Assembly: GCA_007131745.1 (NCBI GenBank)
Contig: SLPX01000038.1
Location: 1-9,526, forward strand
Source of the DNA: Myxococcales bacterium
GTDB lineage: Bacteria > Myxococcota > Polyangia > HGW-17 > SLPX01
Length of the DNA stretch: 9,526 nt
Reading direction: 5' to 3'
Of this stretch, positions 1 to 4,902 are shown in pieces (position 1 is the stretch's first letter; each line of letters opens with the position of its first letter). Position numbers and translations under genes: made by a program. Under the pieces are notes generated by a model that saw nothing but the letters and a program-made list of their open reading frames with translations, did not search any database and had not been told where the DNA came from.

Positions 1-106
1 GGCTCAGGATGTCATCGGTCCGCATGAAGTCGCCGAGTTCATGCAAGCCGCTCACCATCCGCGCCAAGGTAGGTTTCTGTTTTAAAGAGTCTTTCTGCTG
101 TTCCAT
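1..106 (-). CDS. N-terminal fragment of an unidentified protein, cut by the window edge
   Basis: An open minus-strand frame begins with ATG at 106 and runs off the left edge after 35 codons without a stop. It reads MEQQKDSLKQKPTLARMVSG and continues with a plausible mixed helix (LHELGDFMRTDDILS). A second in-frame ATG at 112 would add two residues. A weak GAGA lies six bases before the ATG at 106, so that start is slightly preferred. The start is hydrophilic, with no signal peptide or membrane segment. The gene diverges from the secreted-protein gene on the plus strand. Too little is present to name a family. The reading frame and protein-like composition support a real gene more than a chance ORF, but only moderately. 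Confidence 0.55.
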   Translation of the reverse strand, partial: MEQQKDSLKQKPTLARMVSGLHELGDFMRTDDILS

Positions 107-256
107 GAACATTCTCGTACCAAATCCCGGCCCCCGGCGCAAAGAGATACGTGAACCCCCGCATACAAAAATCACCGGTGCCGGATACCCGTCGTACGGA
201 CTTGTCGCCATGGCGGGCACTGTCGGTTGGAAGGTCTGCTTTTGAAAAGGATGTAT

Positions 257-296
257 TGAGTCTTATCCGTCCTTTTGTCAGGGACGGATCAACTCA
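257..296. other. Strong hairpin / inverted repeat in the divergent intergenic region
   Basis: ATCCGTCC (265-272) and GGACGGAT (282-289) are perfect 8-base inverted arms around a 9-base loop. An outer pair, TGAGT (257-261) and ACTCA (292-296), extends the stem across a small 3/2 internal loop. No T-run follows on either strand, so it is not a typical intrinsic terminator. It lies just upstream of the candidate promoter of the secreted-protein gene and could be an operator or an RNA structure in the leader of the divergent gene. The role is inferred; the symmetry is read directly. Confidence 0.5.
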
Positions 297-314
297 TGGA
301 TGCGGGTGAATGGG

Positions 315-342
315 TTGAAAGCGTTCGTCTATGATGCATAAT
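315..342 (+). promoter_or_regulatory. Candidate sigma70 promoter for the secreted protein-NUDIX pair
   Basis: TTGAAA (315-320) and CATAAT (337-342) are separated by 16 bases and resemble -35 and -10 boxes. Transcription would begin near 349, giving a leader of about 50 bases before the ATG at 398. No comparably good promoter was noticed in the 13-base gap before the NUDIX gene, which fits a shared transcript. This is a pattern match by eye. Confidence 0.4.
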
Positions 343-397
343 GGGAAGTCCGTACAACATGGTTTCATCGCGTCAGGCACATGTGAAGGAGCTGAGG

Positions 398-1147
398 ATG
401 GTTGCAATGAATCGGGAAGAAGACAGGAATATTTGGACCAGTGGAGGAAGGAGAGTGATTCGCAGCATGAGGTCTGCTGTTTTGCTGGCTGTGTTATCCG
501 CGCCGGTCGCCCTGTTGCCGGCCGGTCGATCCGCCAAGGCCCGGGATCACCTGCCCGGCCTCTTGCCGAGACAAGTTTTTCCCGATGAATTGAAACACGT
601 TACCGCGGAAACCAAGGTGGGAAGCTGGGTGGAATACGCTGCAAGGGATAATGTCAGGAAGAGCAGGTTTACCTGGCGGATTGCGCTTGTCGGGAAAGAA
701 GGAAAAAACCGGAAATGGTGGGAATATCACATCCGCTGGGACAGGTTGCGCAGCGTTGTTATTAAGACACTGATTGAAAGCACGGACCATGATCCCGCGA
801 AAGTGATAAAAATGATTTGGAAACCCGCAGGGCACCAGGCGGTCTATCTTCCCGTGGAAAAGGGCAGGAAGATGATGGATCTCTACACCCCGAGATTCAA
901 GGGAGGGGTGAAGAATGTCGGAACGAGTCCGCATACTGTTGCCGCGGGGACTTTCGAGTCGACTCGCTACACTGCAAAGGACCGAACCGGTCGATCGATA
1001 CAGTTTTGGGTGAGTGATTCAGTGCCGATAATAGGGCTTGTAAGGATGATCTCACCAGGCATGAACATGGAACTCATCAAGCATGGATCAAACGCCAAAT
1101 CCATGATCACCGAGGAGCCGGGAAAACTGCCTTTTCCCTTGAAGTAG
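398..1147 (+). CDS. Secreted protein of unknown function
   Basis: The predicted product has 249 residues. A basic stretch (GGRRVIRSMR) precedes a hydrophobic core, SAVLLAVLSAPVALLPAG (about residues 27-42), and a possible cleavage site after SAKA (about 48), so export is likely. The mature part has blocks typical of a soluble beta-rich periplasmic domain: VGSWVEY (74-80), KWWEYHIRW, FWVSDSVPIIGLVR (203-216) and MELIKHGSNAKSMI (224-237). No catalytic motif is recognised. The start is uncertain. ATG 398 has GAAGGAG six bases upstream. GTG 455 has GGAGG seven bases upstream and would give a compact signal peptide. ATG 467 is also possible, and an in-frame ATG at 341 lacks support. With the longer start, RR before the hydrophobic core gives a weak Tat-like motif. 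The NUDIX gene follows 13 bases later, suggesting co-transcription. Confidence 0.75.
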   Translation: MVAMNREEDRNIWTSGGRRVIRSMRSAVLLAVLSAPVALLPAGRSAKARDHLPGLLPRQVFPDELKHVTAETKVGSWVEYAARDNVRKSRFTWRIALVGKEGKNRKWWEYHIRWDRLRSVVIKTLIESTDHDPAKVIKMIWKPAGHQAVYLPVEKGRKMMDLYTPRFKGGVKNVGTSPHTVAAGTFESTRYTAKDRTGRSIQFWVSDSVPIIGLVRMISPGMNMELIKHGSNAKSMITEEPGKLPFPLK

Positions 1148-1160
1148 GTAGGAAAGAATT

Positions 1161-1856
1161 ATGGAATTCATATATGTGGTCAAACGCTACGACATCTTTG
1201 ACCTGGCCTTTCCCCACGGGTTTGTCTTGTCCGATATGGGAACCGGGAAAAAGAAAGAAGCATCGGATCCGGTTGCGGTTCATGATGTGCGCGAATACAT
1301 GAAGCGCGCGCGTGAAAAAGGTTTTTTTGTTGAGCGGAGGTGGGCGGAGAAGGATTCTTCTTTTAAGCAGATTATCCCGTATACATTGGTCACAGACGGA
1401 GAATCGGTGTTGTGTCTTCGCCGGCTTGCAAAGGGCGGCGAACCTCGTCTTCATGGCAAGCTTTCCATCGGGGTGGGTGGACACATCAACCCTCCGGACA
1501 GAGCCGCTGCTCTGCAGCATGGAGATGATATCGTGGCGGCCGCGGCCTGGAGAGAACTCGAAGAAGAGATTCACATGGAGAGCCGGGTCGATTTGAAAAT
1601 CGTGGGCCTGGTAAACGACGAAAGCAACCCCGTAGGCTCGGTTCACCTCGGGGTCGTGCATGTTGCAACAGTGAAGGACCCGGAATCCGTGAGGGTTAAA
1701 GAGGCGGATCAGCTTGAAGGGTCTTTCCTTTCGGTCGAAAAGATCATGGAGGCCGCAGCCGATCCCGATTCCCGCATGGAGACATGGTCATCCCTGGTTG
1801 CGGAGCGGTTGAGAGAAATCCTTTACATCAGTTCAGCAGAAACTCCAGTGCGTTGA
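1161..1856 (+). CDS. NUDIX family hydrolase, MutT-type predicted phosphoesterase
   Basis: This is a 231-residue cytoplasmic protein. The NUDIX helix is visible: GGHIN (106-110), then AAAWRELEEEI (127-137), giving the metal-binding RExxEE core (R131, E132, E135, E136). The usual glycine after EE is a histidine (H138). The gap between the GG turn and the helix is about ten residues longer than the standard G-x5-E-x7-RE box. That matches my recollection of the MutT-like 'predicted phosphoesterase' group (COG4112), but the assignment was not tested. Such enzymes hydrolyse nucleoside-diphosphate-linked compounds; the substrate here is unknown. AGGA at 1150-1153, seven bases before the ATG, supports the start. 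The last residues, YISSAETPVR, appear to be an acquired tail: the codons for AERLREIL recur at 3156, followed there by a stop. The 3' end overlaps the convergent ATPase gene by 29 bases. Confidence 0.88.
   Translation: MEFIYVVKRYDIFDLAFPHGFVLSDMGTGKKKEASDPVAVHDVREYMKRAREKGFFVERRWAEKDSSFKQIIPYTLVTDGESVLCLRRLAKGGEPRLHGKLSIGVGGHINPPDRAAALQHGDDIVAAAAWRELEEEIHMESRVDLKIVGLVNDESNPVGSVHLGVVHVATVKDPESVRVKEADQLEGSFLSVEKIMEAAADPDSRMETWSSLVAERLREILYISSAETPVR
1800..1825. repeat. Left copy of a 26-bp imperfect direct repeat (3' end of the NUDIX gene)
   Basis: This stretch encodes AERLREIL, residues 214-221 of the NUDIX protein. It matches 3156-3181 at 24 of 26 positions in direct orientation. The two differences (A/C at 1814/3170 and C/T at 1820/3176) fall on third codon positions. 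The repeat ends at 1825, and the ATPase stop codon occupies 1828-1830, so the ATPase gene begins essentially at the repeat edge. Confidence 0.85.
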
Positions 1857-3021
1857 GCCTGATTATTCCGTCATGGTCTGCAGGGGGATCGTCGTCAAGG
1901 GTCAACAGTGTTTTAGGATAATGGTCTCTTATCTTTCTAAGAGGTCGCAACTCCCTTGCCAGGGTCTGCTCGTCACGAACCGTGGCCGCCACCTGGAAGT
2001 ATTCAGTAGTTCCCGCACGAGTGGCGACGAAATCGATTTCCAAGTTGTTGAATTTGCCGACAGCGACCTCATGACCCCGGCGGATCAGTTCAAGAAAAAC
2101 CACGTTTTCCAGCATGCGACCTCCATCGGTGCTCCGATTTCCAAGCACGAAAGTGCGCAGCCCGGGATCGACCGCGTAATATTTCTCCAGGGTCTTGAGG
2201 TACTGTTTGCCCTTGATGTCGAAACGGTTGACCTGATAAAGGATGAAGCATTCCTTCAATGCGGTCAGATAGGACTCCACTGTATGCGTGGAGACCTTCC
2301 TACCGAACGATGTCAGCGTATCACTGATTTTCTTCGTGGAATGTAGGTTTCCCACATTATCGAACATGTAGCGAATGATGCTTTCCAGAAGCATCACATC
2401 GGAAATCCGTTTACGGGCGATGACGTCTTTGACAACAACGGTATGATAAAGTCCCTCAAGGTAATCGCGAATCAGATCCCCGTTTCGTTCAAGCTCCAGA
2501 ACGAAAGGAAACGATCCGAATCGAAGATAATCGGCGTATCTTCGTCCCAGATCCGATGTATCTCCATGGAATGACAGATATTCCTTGAAAGACAGGGGCA
2601 GTAAACGGATTTCTACATAGCGTCCGGACAGAAGGGTCGCCAATTCGCTGGAGAGCAAGTCCGCGTTGGACCCTGTGATGTAAAGATCAACGTTCTTCCG
2701 AATGTACAAGCTGTCCACGGCTTTTTGGAACTGGCTGACATTCTGAACTTCATCCAGAAAGACATAGTTCATCCGGTCCGCGCTCAACTGTTGGGTGACG
2801 TGATTGTACAGGGACAAGTGGTCGGCGAGGTTTCGATTTTCCAACGACTCAAAATTCAGAAAAACAATTTGATCATCCCCGACACCCGTAGATTTCAAAT
2901 GATCCCTGAACATCTCCATTAATGTTGATTTTCCACACCGCCGGATGCCTGTAATGACTTTGATTATTTTCTTGTCCAAATACCCTTCGAGTTTCTTCAT
3001 TGCTTGAGTTCGGTAGATCAT
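1828..3021 (-). CDS. AAA_14 / DUF4143 family P-loop ATPase
   Basis: This 397-residue protein has the architecture of the widespread archaeal/bacterial ATPase family AAA_14 plus DUF4143. The Walker A motif is GIRRCGKST (25-33), Walker B is YVFLDEVQ (87-94), and a sensor-like YITGSN (114-119) is followed by LLSGRYVEI with a candidate arginine finger (R134). A winged-helix-like region (about 220-265) precedes the C-terminal domain. That domain carries EIDFVA (328-333) and EYFQVA (340-345), a layout like a PD-(D/E)xK nuclease fold with poor active-site conservation, as is usual in this family. The function is unknown; such genes are often scattered by horizontal transfer. ATG 3021 is supported by AGGAGACC about eight bases upstream and a good promoter. 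Two sampled lines (2341-2460) are about 44% G+C, below most of the neighbouring coding sequence. The gene sits between copies of a 26-bp direct repeat and is probably a recent insertion. Confidence 0.9.
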   Translation of the reverse strand: MIYRTQAMKKLEGYLDKKIIKVITGIRRCGKSTLMEMFRDHLKSTGVGDDQIVFLNFESLENRNLADHLSLYNHVTQQLSADRMNYVFLDEVQNVSQFQKAVDSLYIRKNVDLYITGSNADLLSSELATLLSGRYVEIRLLPLSFKEYLSFHGDTSDLGRRYADYLRFGSFPFVLELERNGDLIRDYLEGLYHTVVVKDVIARKRISDVMLLESIIRYMFDNVGNLHSTKKISDTLTSFGRKVSTHTVESYLTALKECFILYQVNRFDIKGKQYLKTLEKYYAVDPGLRTFVLGNRSTDGGRMLENVVFLELIRRGHEVAVGKFNNLEIDFVATRAGTTEYFQVAATVRDEQTLARELRPLRKIRDHYPKTLLTLDDDPPADHDGIIRLNALEFLLN

Positions 3022-3028
3022 GCGCGGT

Positions 3029-3034
3029 CTCCTG
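3029..3034 (-). promoter_or_regulatory. Ribosome binding site of the ATPase gene
   Basis: On the minus strand the sequence reads AGGAG followed by about eight bases and then ATG at 3021. This fixes the start and excludes the longer upstream minus-strand reading that begins near 3112 in another frame. Confidence 0.6.
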
Positions 3035-3059
3035 TGAATGCATGCCCTGTATTTTTAGA

Positions 3060-3088
3060 ATTCTACTTCTAGAAAAATCCGCTTGCAA
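3060..3088 (-). promoter_or_regulatory. Sigma70-type promoter of the ATPase gene, overlapping two short palindromes
   Basis: On the minus strand TTGCAA (3088-3083) is the -35 box and TAGAAT (3065-3060) the -10 box, with an ideal 17-base spacer. Transcription would begin near 3053, about 32 bases before the ATG. Two perfect 8-base palindromes, TTCTAGAA (3067-3074, in the spacer) and AGAATTCT (3057-3064, over the -10), overlap the promoter and could bind a dimeric regulator. The line 3061-3120 is only about 32% G+C. The promoter lies inside the presumed inserted segment, so the cassette would carry its own expression signals. Confidence 0.55.
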
Positions 3089-3155
3089 GAAGTTTTGGCA
3101 TATTAGTTCCAAAAAAATGAGATAATCGCCTTCCGGTGGCCCAATATTCTCGGCG

Positions 3156-3182
3156 GCGGAGCGGTTGAGCGAAATTCTTTAG
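3156..3182 (+). pseudogene. Right repeat copy: orphan C-terminus of a NUDIX gene with stop codon
   Basis: The plus-strand codons GCG GAG CGG TTG AGC GAA ATT CTT TAG encode AERLSEIL followed by a stop. They match the last codons of the NUDIX gene at 1800-1825 with 24 of 26 bases. Upstream, the same frame shows no further resemblance to the NUDIX protein and meets a stop at 3123-3125, so only the extreme C-terminus remains. It lies 18 bases from the end of the phosphoesterase coding sequence. The simplest reading is that this is the displaced original 3' end of the NUDIX gene. Confidence 0.65.
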
Positions 3183-3199
3183 TCTTTAAGTAGATTGTA

Positions 3200-4780
3200 T
3201 CAGGGGGCCACTGAGACCCGCATCGATTGAGACTGGTTGCCCGAACCTCCAATGGCGCGGACTTCAAGGCTGTGGTTGCCCGAGGTGGTCGGAAGGTCCA
3301 GAGATGTCGACCAGACGTTGTTTTCCCAGTGTGTCATGGTAGTCCAGTCGTCTTGGTCCAGGCGCGCCTCGACACTGTCGATTCCCGCGGTATCGAATGC
3401 GATGGCTCGCACGGGGAGCTCGCCTCCTGGAGGGAAGGATACAGCGTAAGGGTTGCCGTCGCCCAGGTCGGGGTCCGCCGGGCCGGTGATCATCACTATC
3501 GGCCAGGTCACTCTCGGAGTCATGTCGATCATCTGTGCCGAGGGACCGGAAACATCCATGGACACCAAGGAGAAGCCCGGCGGGTTCGTTTTGCCGAGGC
3601 TCACAGCCTGAACCACCAAGGTGTTTTCGTACCAGGAGAGTCTGGGGATGTGAGCGTGGCCGCATAGATAGATGTTCGCTCCTACGTGAGTTACGAGGTT
3701 TCTCATGCGCCCCAAGCCGGTCACCAGGCGCTGAATGCCGGTGAGGGGGTGGTGCGCGGCGACCAGTGTATACGAGATTGGATCATCTCCCGGCGAGAGG
3801 GCCATGAGTTCATCGGCTTGCTCTTCACCGAATATTCCCGGCACATTCAGGGCGTTGTAATTCGAATCCGCGGTGTTTGTTCGAAGCACCCGGAGACGAC
3901 CTATGTTGGGGTTGTTTCGTCCATCTATGAAGGTTTGCCCGTGCATGCCGTAGTCGGAAAGGCCTGCCTGGGTGAACGAAAGATAGTTCGTTTCATCGGT
4001 TTGCTTGACATCATGGTTGCCGGGAACCTCAAAGTAATGGGGCGCAGGCGGGACTCGTCCATCGATACTTGAAAAGTAGTTCTGCCAATCCGGTATTGAG
4101 CTGCCTAGCTCGACTGTGTCGCCGGTGTTGATGACCGAAACGGGATCAACGGTTGGGAGAACGACATCGAGGAAGTACAAGAAGTCTTCGTATATGGTGG
4201 TAGTGCCGCCGAAGTGCAGGTCTGAGACCAGCAAGACCCATGTAGTCAGTTCTTCGTCGGTGGGAGGATCGCAGTCCGGGTCGTTTTCGTGCGTGCATCC
4301 GAATGGGCAGCATCCGTCAACCTCTCCGCAAGGTTGATCATCACAAACCAAGCAAGTCCCATCGTCCGCGCACAGCCCGTCCTCGCAGGGGACGAAATCG
4401 CTCCAAGCCGTGCAGCCGCCGTCTTCCATCTCGCAGACGCGAATCTCTCCATCCGTGCACTCGGTTTCTCCTTCCTCACATTCGTCCAGGCAGATTCGGC
4501 AAGTTCCGGTTTCATCATCGCAGCCATAGAGACATGAATGCTCTTCGAACTCGTACTCGCACTCGCCTTCGATACATGTGCCGGGGCTTTGATACTCCCG
4601 AACTATCTCATCGGTCTCGCAGCGGCTCGGAGGCGGGTCATCGCATACCACATCATCGCAGTTCGACCCAACATCGGTGGATTTTCGACTACAGGTGTAT
4701 GAGAAAACCAATGCCGCCATCAAGAGTAGACAAAGCATCACCTTTGTGGTTCTTTTCTCAACCAATCCTGCAGCCTGCAT
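3200..4780 (-). CDS. Exported calcineurin-like metallophosphoesterase with Cys-rich stalk and C-terminal Ig-like domain
   Basis: This is a 526-residue protein. Basic residues KRTTK precede a hydrophobic core (about 14-27) and then FSYTC, with Cys30. The Thr just before Cys30 makes a poor lipobox, so both a lipoprotein and a simple secreted protein are possible. Residues 41-170 hold 22 cysteines in irregular C-x-G-x-C patterns. The catalytic domain (about 181-410) shows the calcineurin series: SDLH (D187, H189), NTGD (D221), GNHD (N255, H256), AHH (H343) and GHAH (H375, H377), so a two-metal phosphoesterase site is intact. Residues from about 425 to the end resemble an Ig-like domain (PVRAIAFD...VEARLD...SLEVRA). 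The substrate is unknown. The start at 4780 has AGGA eight bases upstream. The N-terminal style recalls myxobacterial or bradymonad exported proteins. It was formerly the convergent neighbour of the NUDIX gene, before the ATPase segment. Confidence 0.88.
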   Translation of the reverse strand: MQAAGLVEKRTTKVMLCLLLMAALVFSYTCSRKSTDVGSNCDDVVCDDPPPSRCETDEIVREYQSPGTCIEGECEYEFEEHSCLYGCDDETGTCRICLDECEEGETECTDGEIRVCEMEDGGCTAWSDFVPCEDGLCADDGTCLVCDDQPCGEVDGCCPFGCTHENDPDCDPPTDEELTTWVLLVSDLHFGGTTTIYEDFLYFLDVVLPTVDPVSVINTGDTVELGSSIPDWQNYFSSIDGRVPPAPHYFEVPGNHDVKQTDETNYLSFTQAGLSDYGMHGQTFIDGRNNPNIGRLRVLRTNTADSNYNALNVPGIFGEEQADELMALSPGDDPISYTLVAAHHPLTGIQRLVTGLGRMRNLVTHVGANIYLCGHAHIPRLSWYENTLVVQAVSLGKTNPPGFSLVSMDVSGPSAQMIDMTPRVTWPIVMITGPADPDLGDGNPYAVSFPPGGELPVRAIAFDTAGIDSVEARLDQDDWTTMTHWENNVWSTSLDLPTTSGNHSLEVRAIGGSGNQSQSMRVSVAP

Positions 4781-4813
4781 GTAAATGATCCTTTCGCATA
4801 AAAACCCGCGACA

Positions 4814-4861
4814 AAGCTCTTGACTAGTTTAGCAGGCTTCAAGGGTATGCTGCAAGAGCTT
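4814..4861. repeat. Inverted repeat flanking the phosphoesterase promoter
   Basis: AAGCTCTTG (4814-4822) and CAAGAGCTT (4853-4861) are perfect 9-base inverted arms 30 bases apart. AGCA/TGCT inside the loop could lengthen the stem. The arms lie at the -35 box and near the expected transcription start of the candidate promoter. They could be paired operator half-sites, or a hairpin ending the transcript of the upstream receiver-PPDK_N gene. No U-run follows, so a classical terminator is less likely. Confidence 0.5.
4826..4855 (-). promoter_or_regulatory. Candidate sigma70 promoter for the phosphoesterase gene
   Basis: On the minus strand TTGCAG (4855-4850) and TAAACT (4831-4826) are separated by 18 bases. 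The predicted start near 4819 gives a leader of about 39 bases before ATG 4780. The fit is moderate. Overlap with a 9-base inverted repeat adds some support for a regulated promoter. Confidence 0.35.
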
Positions 4862-4902
4862 GTTCTCTTCAGAACGATCCGGGAGATGGTTGGTGGGAAG
4901 GT

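Noticed and set aside
9..245. 78-codon plus-strand frame at the left edge
   Set aside because: Low-complexity translation with no ribosome site. It overlaps a more protein-like minus-strand gene start at 1-106.
494..934. 146-codon minus-strand frame
   Set aside because: It is antisense to the secreted-protein gene, which has a signal peptide and good ribosome sites; nothing supports the minus frame.
3111..3117. A-run near 3111-3117 as an intrinsic terminator of the phosphoesterase transcript
   Set aside because: The minus-strand T-run is not preceded by a convincing GC-rich stem-loop.
1826..3155. The ATPase segment as a classical insertion sequence
   Set aside because: No transposase, no terminal inverted repeats, and the flanking repeats encode a NUDIX C-terminus and are longer and less exact than typical IS target duplications.
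4303..4788. 161-codon plus-strand frame opposite the Cys-rich stalk
   Set aside because: Its Arg/His/Ser-rich composition is an artefact of reading the stalk codons backwards, and the minus-strand frame has clear export and enzyme features.
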